A DNA stretch of 48,954 nucleotides from Physocladia obscura (Eukaryota; Chytridiomycota; Chytridiomycetes; Chytridiales; Chytriomycetaceae): positions 1-48,954 of the forward strand of contig JADGJH010000008.1 in NCBI GenBank assembly GCA_027596945.1, in the 5' to 3' direction. This document shows, one piece after another, positions 12,153-23,583 of this stretch. Position 1 is the stretch's first letter, and each line of letters starts with the position of its first letter. A program made the position numbers and the translations under genes. Below the pieces are notes generated by a model that saw nothing but the letters and a program-made list of their open reading frames with translations, had not been told where the DNA came from and did not search any database.

Positions 12153-13735
12153 ATGAGTGCATTCTTCAGACTTGGAGTAAAAACACAGAGCTACGAGTGG
12201 GGCCGATTCGGTTTAGACAGCAAAGCAGCTGCACTGGCAAGTGCAGATGAATCATTTACCGTATCGGCAAGCCAGCCGTACGCTGAGGTTAGCGCCAGTT
12301 TCCTATTTGCAACCTATTTGAACTATCACCTTACCGCAACTTCGGTTGAAACTATTTACCATACGGGCGAAACAACAACTATGGGCTTCAAAAATAATAA
12401 CAATGACAATGAAAACATCGAACGATCCTTGATGCATTATATGGATAATTATCAACATAGCTGTGGATGGGCACGCACCCAAACGCGCCATCAGTCGTGT
12501 ATGGCAGTAATCCATCACAACTCCTTGGTGCAACACTCTCGGATGCGATTCTTGGTGCTGATATTGCACAACGCTTTGGCGGAGATTTGCCGTTTCTTTT
12601 CAAAGTGCTCAGTATCAACAAGGCACTCAGCATCCAGGCTCATCCCGACAAGGCTCTAGCCCAGCGTCTGTTTGCAGAGTTTCCTCAGCTTTACAAAGAC
12701 AACAACCACAAGCCTGAAATGGTCTGTTTTTTCCGCATTAAAAACAAAACAACTGACAAACTATGTTTTTAATTACATATATCTTACCACTTCGCCCACT
12801 TCCAGGCCGTTGCACTCACGCCATTCGAAGCTCTGATTGGATTCCGTGCGCTGTCCGAAATCCGCTCCAACCTCACGAGCTACCCCGAATTCGCAACTGC
12901 CGTAGGCCCCACCGCCGCCTCGTTCCTGGGCCACACTAATGACGCTGATAAAACAACCAGCAAAGCCGCGCTGAAAGCCTTATTTACAGCCCTCATGCAT
13001 GCAGATGTGGCACGTGTTGAGACTCAAATCCGCGCGCTAGTTGCTCGTATTTCTGTGCAGCTGCAGCAAAAGCAATTTACAGCGCTTGATGAACTTTTGG
13101 TGCGTCTTGATTCGCAGTTTCCAAATGATGTTGGTGTTTTCTGCGCGCTGCTGCTGAATTTCGTCAAGTTGGATGAAGGCGATGCGATTTTCCTTGCAGC
13201 GAATGAGCCGCACGCGTATATTTCTGGTGGTAAGTGGTTACTAAAAAAATGTCATTATTACTCTTCAAATCTGAAAAGATCGCTATTTTTTTTTTCTTCC
13301 TTGAAACAAGATTGCATTGAGTGCATGGCTGCATCAGATAATGTTGTTCGGTCTGGTTTGACACCAAAATTCAAAGACGTTGCAACACTTGTGGAAATGC
13401 TCACATACAATCATGGACCAGCCGATGACCAAATTCTCAAGGGCGATGCATACAAAGGCACAAGTAAAACTTCTCTTTTATATGACCCACCAATTGAAGA
13501 ATTCAGCATTATTCGCACTGCACTTTCTGCGACTGTGGCCGAATCTGAAGTGTTTGATGGACTCGATGGGCCGAGCATTTTGATTGTTACTGAAGGAGCA
13601 GGAACTATTGTTGTTGACGGTGTTGAACATGAAGCTGGATTTGGTTTTGTTTTTTTTGTGGGAGCAAATGTTGGCATTGAATTGAAGAGCAAAGCTGGTT
13701 CGAGTTTTACTTCTTACCGCGCGTTTTGTGTTTAA
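12153..13735 (+). CDS. PMI40: Mannose-6-phosphate isomerase, type I
   Basis: The enzyme interconverts fructose-6-phosphate and mannose-6-phosphate, feeding GDP-mannose for glycosylation and wall mannans. Four exons, 12153-12287, 12461-12721, 12806-13229 and 13311-13735, give 414 aa, normal for this zinc enzyme. Signatures are YEWGRFG, QPYAELWMGTHPNAPS (formed across the first intron), AHPDKALAQ, HKPEMAVALTPFEAL and LAANEPHAYISGDCIECMA, which includes zinc ligands of the cupin active site. The 81-nt intron 13230-13310 is in frame and stop-free, so a naive translation would carry a spurious 27-residue insert inside the active-site region. An ATG nine codons upstream (12126) is an alternative start; MSAFFRLGVKTQSYEWG is preferred because it matches the family N-terminus. 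Confidence 0.95.
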
Positions 13736-14133
13736 ATAATTAAGATAAGTTTTGGGAGATGAATACTTGTTGCCTTCTAAAAAAGGGTCATGTGAGGCTG
13801 AAATGTAATTTAAAAAATGTCAAGTGAGAAAATGGAGAATGAAAAGGAAAATTTGTGTGATGAAGGGATTCGGTCAAAAAGCAAAAAACAAAAAATAATT
13901 ACAGCAGAAAAAAATGAGTTGGATGCAAGGGAACGTGAAAAAAAAGGATAGCATTAGATATATAGCAGAATGGTAGGGCAGCTTTGGAAATACTGCGTCA
14001 TGTTGTCGTGTCGGCGACACGGTCTTTTCTTGCGCCGAAACTGCAAATTTTTGAGTTAACCGCCGATTTGGAAAACAGAAGTGAAGAAAAAAAACCAATT
14101 CCACCCACATCCACAGAATAGTGACACAACATC
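13736..14133 (+). other. Spacer and 5' leader of the kinase gene
   Basis: About 400 nt between the phosphomannose isomerase stop and the kinase start. It holds a 44-codon upstream ORF (13817-13951) and a second short one starting near 13998. No RNA gene or repeat is seen. Confidence 0.5.
13817..13951 (+). other. Candidate upstream ORF (44 codons) in the kinase leader
   Basis: An ATG-to-TAG frame encodes a highly charged peptide starting MSSEKMENEKENLCDEG, with further lysine/glutamate-rich sequence. It ends about 180 nt before the kinase start codon. If the mRNA starts upstream of it, it could damp kinase translation. It might equally be chance in an A-rich, purine-rich leader. Confidence 0.3.
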
Positions 14134-14405
14134 ATGCTGTCAGATTCAGACAGCAGCGGCAACAACAACAGTAGCACCAGCAATGCTCCTGTTCCTATTA
14201 GCGTCAACGGTAACGGTAATGACCACGATATAACTGTAGCAGCAGCCCCAGCAGCAGCAACGAGCACAAACAGATCGAAATCAGGAAAAGAGAAGGAGAA
14301 AGAAAAGGACAGGGCAGGCAAGGGCAGTCGCAGTCGCAGTGGGCGCGAAAAGTCCAAGGACAAGTCTGGCAAGTCCAAGTCACGTAAGGAACACACTAAA
14401 GAACG

Positions 14406-14436
<31 letters not shown>

Positions 14437-17400
14437 ACGGCGACGGCTGGACTCAGCAAGGAAGAGGCTATGCACGCGGCGTTTGTTGGGTCGACGCTAG
14501 TAATGGCCGGGGGGGTGTCCAACGCAAGCGCAAGTGCAAGGAGCGGCAACGGCGGCGTCGCCCTCGGCAATTCGTTCAGCAACAACAGTGCGACGACAAC
14601 GGCTGGCAGCCCCGGGCTCTCGCGCGTCAACACGGCCGTGACGCTGGTCAACGCAAACGCATCGTCGTCGTCGCCGTTGCCCCTTGCTTCCGACAGCGCC
14701 GCCGCCGCCGCCGCCGCTGCTGCCGCGCCGCCCGTACGTGCCGTGCGCATCGACTCGGTGATTGGCTCGGGCTCCTTCTCGTACGTATACTTGGCCCACG
14801 AGGTCGACCTGTCACTGCCGACTACCACGGCCTTGACCACTAAGCCCGCCCCACCTCCACCCCCAATCCGCCGTGCCGTTAAGCGCCTCTTCAAGGACGG
14901 CCTCGACGCCAAGCAGCTTGAGCTACAGCGCCAGGAAGTTGTCATCATGAAGGACTTGTGCGATCACTCCTCCGTTGTCCCGCTGCTGGGAACAGTCGAA
15001 GATAGCGAATGTCTGTATCTTATAATGGACTATTGCGAAATGGGTAATGAATGAATGCTTCTTCCTGAATGCCTGATGCCTTATACCTAATGCCCAATGT
15101 CAAATGCTTCACCCACTGACAGTGCCATCGATTCCTATTTACTAAATGCTTGGTTTTTGAACTTTCTTTTTCATCAATGACTAATTATGCGTCACACAGA
15201 TTTATACGATGCCATTACCAAGCGCGGTGGTTTCTCCGATACAGCTGTAAAGCGTATTTTCAGTCAAATTGTCGACGCTGTTATTCACTGCCATTCGAAG
15301 GGAATCTACCACAGAGATCTTAAGCCTGAAAATGTAAGTGTCTTGGATGGGCCAGAAAGAAAAATTGGACCAGTTTTGAGTGGCTTATTGATGAAGAAAC
15401 AAAAAAATACAGTGCCTAATTGTGTCGTCAAACAGTGCACCAACTGATTACTCAATCAAATTAACTGACTTCGGATTAGCAACTTCAGAAAAATGGAGCA
15501 CAGAGATGGGTTGTGGAAGCGTCCGTTATATGGCTCCAGAATGTTTTGACCCCCACTACGTTTCTTCAAACCCAAATATCAAACAATCCAAGGATAAAAA
15601 GCAACCTGGCCCTTTTGTTTCAATGAGCAGCAAAAACGGTTATCCTCCTGCCTCTTCAGATGTATGGTCTCTTGGTGTCATCCTCGTCAATCTTCTCTTT
15701 GCCAAGAATCCCTGGTTTGAAGCTCACCCTTCTGACCCAATTTTTTCAAGTTTTGTGTCTTCGAACCCCAATATTTTGCGCCAGCAGTTTAGTTTGAGCC
15801 CTCATTTCGACGCCCTTCTTCGTCGTTGTTTCGATTTGGATCCCCGTAGACGGTGTTCTGTGCATGACTTGAAAGTGTTGGTTGATACTATGCCACGCTT
15901 TGTCGGCGGTTGTGTTCCAGGCCTCATTGTTCCACATGGTCCTGGTCGCGGTCTTATGAAAGATGAGTCTGCTGCTGCCGCGCAAAAACGAAACCGTTCC
16001 AATAGTCCGAAACTGGGTTCCGACGGATCAGTTTCCAGCCGCAATAAAACTACGCCTGGATTAATCATTCCGCCGGGCGTTTCGATTCCACTCGAGCAGA
16101 TTCGGATAATCTTTGATAAACCCCATGAGTGCAAATCTTCTGGTTCGAGACCACTTTCTTCGTCCAGCAATGCAACAATCGTGACTGATGAGATTATAGA
16201 CTTTCCCCCATCCGAAACAGTCAACTCACAGACAACCACAAGCGCATCTCACCCCCAAGCACAAGCAAGCGAACCACAAGTGCAAACACCAAAACGTCCC
16301 AGCTCGCAATCTTTCGCCACTTTCACTCCTTCGGCCGCCACCTCAAATCCAGTGGTTCATGTCATTGCTGCACCAAAACCCATAAACAAGCGGTTCTCTG
16401 ATATTTTGTCTCCTGTTTCCGCTGTTAGCACAACACCATACGAGACTGGGTCTCTTCCTCGTGGCTTAAAGCAAACCGGGAAATTCTATGTACATCAACA
16501 ACAATTGTTACAGCAGCCACTTTTTTCTAACGGCAGCAGCATTAAAAGTGACAACAGTAGTGGTCACTTTCTTAACTTTAATAGGACTAATAATAATCAC
16601 GTACGAACAACTACAATGGCAAGTGGGAGCATCAAAACAGAAACGACCGGAGGAACTCCAGCGGCAGCAGCAGCAGCAGCAGCTGGAACAACGGTGGGAA
16701 GCGGTGCCGCTTCGCCAGCATCAGCAGCAGGGGGGGTTGGAGGATCCTTTCTGGGTACGTCCGGCTTCAAAGCCCCTTCAATGCATATTCAATTCCCAAG
16801 TCTGCGGCGACGGTTGTCCAACTCGATTTCAGGAATCCAGACTAAAGTACGAGGGTTTTTTGCTGCTGCAGCGGAAAAAACGAAAGGGCGTGGTAGCAGC
16901 GGTGGCGAATGGAGCGATACGCTTGATTCACCAGGCACCGAAAGAAATCATCGAATGGGTATTGTTGGTGGTGATGGTGGATTCTTGCGAGCATCCATTA
17001 TTGCCGGCGGTGGCGCAGGCAATACTGGCGGTACTGGTGTTGGTGGGCTTGGAACAATTGGCAAGAATGCAGGATCTGTGTTTCGACGAAAAAGCTTCAT
17101 TCGAAGTGACGGAGGAGCAATAGTAGGAAGTGTCGCTGATTCTGGAAATGATGGATTTTTCAAAGTTGCTGCTGCCACAGCAACTGTTGTGCCTGAAGAA
17201 TCACAGCAACCGCAACAGGCAAAGTGGGCTGTGGCTGAAAAAATTGTGCAACGACGAAGTAGCTGGGGCGAAAAGGCTGTTAAAAGTGGGGGTATGCTGA
17301 TCTCCATAACTTTTCTTTTTCTTTTTAGTGTTAATTTTCTAACTTTTCATCTTCAACAGTTACTGCTGTGATTGTTGGAAACAGCAATGACAAGACAAAA

Positions 17401-17706
17401 CAGATTGGAAGAATTGGATTAAAATCTATCCATGAAAACTCTGATTCTTCTTCACTGAAGCCGAATAGCTTTTTCGTCCAGCCGTCATCCACCGACGCCC
17501 TCTTCTCAAATTCCCCATCGCAATCCTCATTGGATTCTTCGCCAAAATCAACTGCGGATCAACCACAGCAACAGCAGCAATTATTTGACAACCAAATGAC
17601 CTCAAAGATTGTCAGCGGTCAGAAACACCGACTTGCTGCATCAACTGCACCTTGGTCAAAACCAACCCCTCCAATTACACCTGAATTTAATGGAAAGAAA
17701 CAATAA
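14134..17706 (+). CDS. Ser/Thr protein kinase, Ran1/Ksp1-like
   Basis: Four exons, 14134-15043, 15200-15333, 15413-17291 and 17360-17706, join in frame to 1089 aa. Residues 1 to about 200 are low complexity: poly-Asn, Lys/Ser/Arg and a poly-Ala run at about 190-200. The kinase domain follows: glycine loop GSGSFSYVYLAHE, VAIK-type lysine in RAVKRLF, catalytic HRDLKPEN, DFGLATS, and MAPECFDP. The insert between APE and PASSDVWSLG is longer than usual. The C-terminal half is disordered, with poly-Ala, Gly- and Gln-rich stretches. The domain most resembles the fungal Ran1/Ksp1/Sks1 group, which links nutrients to meiosis, filamentation or autophagy; the exact orthologue cannot be fixed by eye. 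Exon 1 is markedly more GC-rich between about 14480 and 14960 than its surroundings. Confidence 0.88.
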
Positions 17707-17814
17707 TTATTAATTTTAGTCTCGGCCTTTTTAAGAAATAAATTTTTGCGTAAAGATGTTTATTTTTTTCTCCAGAGAATAAGTCGAAAAAGGAAACGAG
17801 TGTTTTCTCGTTTG

Positions 17815-20800
17815 TCACTGAGCCTTAAAATAGCTCGCAAGGGGAAAGATGGCGACGCACTTTGCAGAAAATGCCTGAATCTGCGCTTGACTGGCGTTCA
17901 ATTTCACCAACGACTTGTGTGCAGCAATTGCATCCTTTTCAAGTCAAAATTTTTTGTTAGAAAAAAAGAAAATTTTTCAAATGGGGAGACTGAAAATCAA
18001 ACCTCAACTTTATAGCCAAAAATTCGACTCGAAAGACTGATAAGAGCATCAATCGCAGCCACCAAAGATGGAGAGTCAACCATGGCAGAAACTTCAGCAA
18101 CAGCCACAGAATGTAACAGCGATTTCTTTGCATAATCGTTGGCATATGTTGAATTGAAGGTTTTCAAATCATGGCTGATAATAGATTTCAACCCATCAAG
18201 AACAATCGGTCTGACATGTTCATTGATATTTCCGTCAGATTCAACTATTAAAATTTTTTTTAAATATTAAATAAACAAATTAGTTCGCTTTTTATCAGTG
18301 TCCTCGCTTTCACCTTGAAGAGCAAGCTGAACAGCTAACTTGTGAAGTTCGGGGTTCCCTGCGTCAATCTGCAAACCCTTTTTCAATGCCTTAACGGCAA
18401 GTAGATAGTTCTCTAAAAAGAAATGATGTCGAAAATAATTCAGGGTGAGAGCTATTTTACACTACCACTACCACCACACCACCACTCTCAGTATCAAATT
18501 TTCCTTACTTCTTCGCAAATACACCGAAGCGCCCAAAACTTGAGATTCAATACGGTTTGGACTCAGCTGTAGCAACGGTTTAAGGAATTTTAAAGACTCC
18601 GTGAGCAAATCGGCTTCGTTAAGAAGTTTGATTCCATCTGGATCATCGTCTTTCTTTTTGGCTGCCCCATTACTGCTACTGTTCACAGTGGATACTGCGA
18701 CTGTTGCCTTAGAGGCATTATCCGTAGTCTCCGTTGCACTTCCTTTTAACTCTGCCTTACGAGCCTTACGCAAAGCCTTCTTACGCTCAGCCTCTGACAT
18801 TTCATCTTGATATGGTATATATCATTTTAACAAAAAATCGAAGGTATGAGAATAAAGCAATAATAAAACTTACCCCGATTATTATCCTTCTTTTGATCGA
18901 CAACAACTCTTATATCACTGAGGTAGATATACAATTTTACGGCTTCAATTGCTGCCCTGAAATAGTAAGGATGCGCACGAAGCTGGTCTTCAATTCGAAT
19001 CAAGTCAATGTATGTTCTCAACGTCGCCTTGCGCATACTATACGTATGAAAATCAAACTGGTCGTCATAAATGTCAAAGAAAAACTGATTGATTTGTTGA
19101 CAAAACCAAAAGACAATCAGTTCGTACAGAAATAATGGAAAAAACAAAAAACAAAAAGCGTACGAACTTTTTCAATTTGATGGAATTTTTTAAGCGCACG
19201 TCCATAATCACCCCGAGCGGCATAAGCCATTCCACTTTCATAGGCAAACCAAGAGCATTGCATATCCATTAAATCTTGAAGCTTTTCAACTGCATCCACC
19301 TGAACATAAATCGATGAAATTAAAAATAAACTAAATATCAAAAAAAAAAAAAAAAGAAAAATACTTACACGACAAAACAGAATAATGGTCTTTTCGGCCT
19401 CTTCGATATTTCCAGCGCGAAGCATATATTTTACGCTTTTAGAGTTGATGCAGCGATCCTGTAAATCTAAATTGCGAGCATAGTTCATCACTTCAGAAGC
19501 CGTTAAAACATCTCCAGCGTGCTGGTCATGATGGAGATTTCAAGATTAAATTGAATAAATGCGATTCAGCGCATACCTTCAAAATTCTTGCTTTTGTCAT
19601 AAACAATTCGACAAGAGTTGGTGTATGACTAATTGCCAGCTCAATATATTCCAATGCTTTCGCTCTTTCTCCTAAGAAGTCAAAGTGCTGGGCCAAGTAA
19701 TAGTAAACCCAGAGGAGAGCACTTGGTGGCTCAACAACTCGAATATCCTCTTCATCATCAGCTTCTTCGTTTGACAAGACCGGTTCACCAAATTGCGAGT
19801 AGCTTGAAAGATTTTCCACATAATACAAACATAGATCTTGGATTTTTGCAAGTTTTGCGTGGTCTGAATAAAGTGCTCGAAGTGACATAAACAATGACGG
19901 CACACCCTTTTGAAAGTTGAACCTTAAAAAATGGTCAATCATTCGACCAAATCGATCGCCTTACAAATATATGGAATGTGAAAACGACAAAAGAAAAAGA
20001 AAAAAAATTGATTCAACCTGAAGCAAAATTCAACGGAACTCTCTTCAGAGTGTTTGAACGGCGATATTGATCAATTAGATCTTCGAATAGCTCGAACAAA
20101 GCATTCGCTTGTGTGCTGTTGAGATCTGGACAAAAATTATTGATTCGAAGGAAATGCCAAACTTCAAAAGACTCTCACCTCCTACTAAATTCTTCGATTT
20201 TTGAATCCCTTCCAAGGCATGATAACTATCAGGATTTGATTTGAACAAAATTTTGTAAGCGATTTCCGCTTGCTTTTTTTGGCCAAGATTCAAGAGAATA
20301 CGAGCTATATTGGACAGAAAAATCAACTGTATGATTAAAAATAAAAATTTCAAACCTCGAGTTTCCTTCAGAGATTTTTTATCAAGAATAGTTTTTTCTT
20401 TCGAGTCTAACAAATCTAGTGCACTCTGCAGATCTCCGCTCTCTTCGAGAATCATGGCATGGTACATGATAATCTCAGAATTTTCATAATCCATTCCCCT
20501 TTCACCGTTTGTCTAAATCAAAAATATGTTCATAAAAAAATCAAATGCGAGATTTCCCGAAGTACCAAGAACATGTCATTGTAAATATTCATTGTTTGAA
20601 GAGCACCGTCAAAATCTTTTGACAAATGAAAAGCAGCAGCCACAGAGAGCCAAAAAAGCTTTACTGACGGTCTCAAAAGAATAATTTGCAATGAAGCTTC
20701 CTGTGTAAAAGAAGTTCATATGAAAATATGCCTGTAGGCAAAAATACCAAATAAGCCTCCAAATTGCGTAACTGAACTTGCATTGACGCAAAATCTCGAA

Positions 20801-21438
20801 AAATACCCAAATTCTCCTAAATTAAAGGAATATCACAAGTCAGGAGGCTTTGCTTTAAAAAACTCGAACCTTATCGATACGTAATGCATGAGTATAGCAC
20901 TTTATAACCTCTTCGTAATTCTTTTCGGCACGATAGATCAGACCGTAAGCATGCCAACCTCATGTCGAAATTTCAATCAAAGGATGAAAAAATGACAAAA
21001 ACTGATGCAAACTCACAAACGTGATTATTGATGTCATTTTTGATCGCTTTCTTAATAACTTCGTGCGCTTCTTCTCGTCTATCAAGTCCTGAGAGGAAAA
21101 GAGCTTTCATAGCAAGAGCCTCTAAAAAAAAAGTTGAAAAATATTCAGATTTAATTCGAAAGGAGAAAAACGAATTATAATTAATGCCACCTCCGTGCTC
21201 GGGATATTTTTTGAGTATAGCTTCTGTTGTCTTCAGGCCTTTCTTGTGTTGTTTGTTGTCATGTAGTTTCTGATTGATTCCCGAAGTCAAGTTAGATTGA
21301 ATTTTAAGCGTTGCGATTCGCAAATTGTCGCTGCATTGGATTGCATTGCATCGCGCATCCAGCAAAGTTTCGGTTACTCACGGCGACTTGGCGCATTAGC
21401 GCAGCTTCTTTAGACGACAGTTCGATTTTCTTCGTCAT
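17815..21438 (-). CDS. NAA15: NatA N-terminal acetyltransferase auxiliary subunit NAA15 (TPR scaffold)
   Basis: NAA15 anchors the catalytic subunit NAA10 to the ribosome for co-translational N-terminal acetylation. The first exon is 21382-21438 (MTKKIELSSKEAALMRQVA) and the second starts at 21269. TPR repeats follow, with family signatures KKGLKTTEAILKKYPEHG, TLVELFMTKARILK, INSKSVKYMLRAGNIEEAE, DDQFDFHTYSMRKATLRTY and RAHPYYFRAAIEAVKLYI. A lysine-rich segment (SEAERKKALRKARKAELKG) precedes the C-terminal TPR block. The coding end is not the TGA at 17997-17999. An intron at 17935-18002 leads to a last exon reading DAIAAHKSLVKL and ending PLASYFKAQ at the TGA at 17815-17817. About ten or more exons; internal borders were only partly checked. 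It starts 27 nt after the CGR1 stop. Confidence 0.92.
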
Positions 21439-21465
21439 TTCAAGTTTCAACACTTTTCTTTTACT

Positions 21466-22139
21466 TTATTTTCTGTTTTTACTCTTTGTGTCCAATTTTC
21501 CACTGACATCACTTCCAACCTTTTTCAAATTCTTAAACTGTTTCTTCTTCATACGTTTTGCTTTTGCTGCGGAAACCTGTTTTTCGGTTGTCAGTTTTAA
21601 ATAAATATTTCACACGCATTTCTTACCAATTGATACACTTCTGCCCGCTTTTCGTTTTCCAGTTTCCTCTGCTTTCGTTCTTCTTCACGCTTCTTCTTCT
21701 CCTAGTTGTTTCAGTCAGTTAGTTCAGAATAAACGGATTCCTACTGGTTAAATGGTTGCTCTATGAAACTGACCTCCAAGGCAAGACGTTTCTCCTCCTT
21801 TAGTTCAAACTCCATTCGCTTTACGATTTCTTTCTGTTTGCGATCTTCAAGTTGGTTTGCCCAGCCTATAATTGTTTGCAACGACGTCAGGGCTAATTCA
21901 ATAGCAAAACCAAAAAAAGAAAGCTAGCCGGGATCGAATATACCTGTTCGCACAGATTTCTTCTTGATTGATGAGTTTCTCTTTGTCTGTACCATTTTCC
22001 ATGGACGTCCTGTTCATGATAATGTTTAGTACACGCCCGCGCAGTGATCGATTTTAAATTGACCTGAAACGGCTGCACCACGTACAGAGCCCTTGACAGT
22101 CGAAACCGTTAAAGCCGATTTGTTGTTGTTGGTATCCAT
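21466..22139 (-). CDS. CGR1: rRNA-processing protein Cgr1 (CCDC86-like)
   Basis: Cgr1 is a small basic nucleolar coiled-coil protein required for pre-rRNA processing of the 60S subunit. Five exons join in frame to 139 aa: 22064-22139, 21944-22009, 21774-21865, 21627-21701 and 21466-21576. The start gives MDTNNNKSALTVSTVKG. The family core VSGRPWK appears only after splicing of the first intron. A basic segment (SSIKKKSVRTGWANQLEDR) and a long Lys/Glu/Arg coiled coil follow (KEEKRLALEEKKKREEERKQ), ending in KAKRMKKKQFKNLKK and a short tail. Length and composition fit the family. Its stop is 27 nt upstream of the NAA15 start on the same strand. Confidence 0.88.
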
Positions 22140-22406
22140 CTCTTTGAGAAAAAAAAAAAAAAAAAAAAAAAATTTTTAAAAAAAAAAGAATAAATTTTAG
22201 ATAAAAAAAAAAAAAAATAAAGCATTNNNNNNNNNNTCATCAAATTGCCTCATTTGTTTTTTTTTATTTAATTCTTTTAATGGTTGTTTTTGTTTTTTTT
22301 TTTTTTTTTCCTTTTTTTTTTTTTTGTTTAATTTTTATTTTTTTTTTTTTTTTTTAACCATTTTTTTTTAAAAAAAAAAAAAAAAAACACTAAATTTTGA
22401 CGTCAA
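22140..22406. repeat. A/T homopolymer tracts with a scaffold gap
   Basis: Long A runs, then ten N, then long T and A runs fill the space between the CGR1 start and the TMA16 stop on the same strand. It should include the CGR1 promoter. True length is uncertain because of the gap. Confidence 0.9.
22227..22236. other. Assembly gap (10 N)
   Basis: Ten N inside a homopolymer-rich spacer; the second gap in the window has the same size, so ten is probably an arbitrary spacer length. Confidence 0.99.
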
Positions 22407-23241
22407 TCAGTCTTCATTTTCGCTATCATCTTCATCACTTTCAGCGTTTCCAATTTCGGTATCCGCATCAGCAACAGCTTCGGCCATTGCAACTTCTGGT
22501 TTTATTCCACCAGGTGCAGTCGATGCAAGAACAGTGACCATCTTGATAGCCTGCATTCCGTTGTAGTCACCTTCCCATCTACGCAGTTTTACCACATTTG
22601 CAGCGTTTAACAAATCTGGAAGTTTCATTCCGGTTCGGTATTCGTGCCTGTCCTTGCCCATCAGCATGTTGTACAATTCGAGTTTCGCAGGTTTCGGACG
22701 GTTTGGTCGAATAGTTGCCCTCAATGCTTCAATTTCGTCATTATTTCTATTGATGTATCTGGTAGTTTGTCGTTGATTGAGTGACGTTAGGTTAACATTT
22801 AAGAGAAAGGACTTACTGGTCAATCAAATCATGAACAATTTCTGGCGTTGCAACTTCAACGTCGTCAGGTAAAGCGTATTTAAACCACACGAGCCGATCG
22901 ACGACCCGTGTCTTTACTTCGTCACCTATTGTCTTGATTTTACTCAGACGTTCTTCCCGAGCGTACGCTCTCCGCACCTGCTTTGCTTTCCGCGAGAATG
23001 GATGTGCCTTTTCAATCCCCTGTTTCGAAAATGAGTATGAAGATTTCGGTTGACAACAGCTGTACAAACTTTGATCTTGTTGACACTCTTTTTTTTGTTG
23101 TTCGGCTGTAGTCGCGAAGAGAAGATAATAACCACGAGTATGTATGTGTTCGCACGATTTGAATGTTCAGGTTATTGCGTCGATTGCGTGTATTTGTGTG
23201 AAAGAATCAGTCAGATTCTTGTTGTGGGAACTCACTCACCA
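22407..23241 (-). CDS. TMA16: Translation machinery-associated protein 16
   Basis: TMA16 associates with pre-60S ribosomal particles. Four exons, 23239-23241, 23070-23105, 22817-23019 and 22407-22758, join in frame to 197 aa. The first exon is just the ATG, followed by a good donor (GTGAGT). The second encodes PNNKKKSVNKIK and the third begins GIEKAHPFSRKAKQVRRAY, matching the family's basic N-terminus and its HPYSRKA-like motif. LVWFKYALP, LIDQYINRNNDEIEALR, LPDLLNAANV and LRRWEGD follow, and the tail is acidic (NAESDEDDSENED). Both small first exons are supported by frame and family fit, not by transcript data. Confidence 0.87.
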
Positions 23242-23583
23242 TTTTGAAAAGAACAAAAACAAAAAACAAAAAAACAGGAGACAAACATTTTGTCAATCAC
23301 AAAAATCTCAATAGATTGACGTTCAAAACAAAGAGAGCATCGCCAAGCACATCTACAGCAAAGCAGTCTCCAAATTATTCCAATTAACTTGTTTTGATCG
23401 GACGGTACTGATTGGATCGAGTTAAAACTGCACGCTTAATTCTTGTTATAACTAAGATTCAATACTCGCGTAAAAATATATACATTTTCGCTCCAATTGA
23501 CTTGTTGATTTTGCAGAAAGTTGATCAGTAAGTTTTCAATGTTTTCAATAGCTTGCAATTGCTGACTTTCTTGTGAAACAGAA
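23242..23583. promoter_or_regulatory. Divergent spacer between TMA16 and the zinc-finger gene
   Basis: About 340 nt between two divergent start codons, A/T-rich, with no gene seen. It should hold both promoters; no specific element is recognised. Confidence 0.5.

Noticed and set aside
13998..14948. 316-codon open frame on the - strand opposite the kinase first exon
   Set aside because: It mirrors the GC-rich, repetitive kinase exon, has Leu/Ala/Arg-rich low-complexity content and no domain; the + strand kinase explains the sequence.
16488..17123. 211-codon + strand frame overlapping the kinase
   Set aside because: It is a shifted frame of the kinase C-terminal low-complexity region; the kinase frame is continuous and joins correctly to the last exon.
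17746..18015. 89-codon + strand frame rich in Arg, Lys and Cys
   Set aside because: It lies opposite the true last exon of NAA15, which fits the family and splices in frame.
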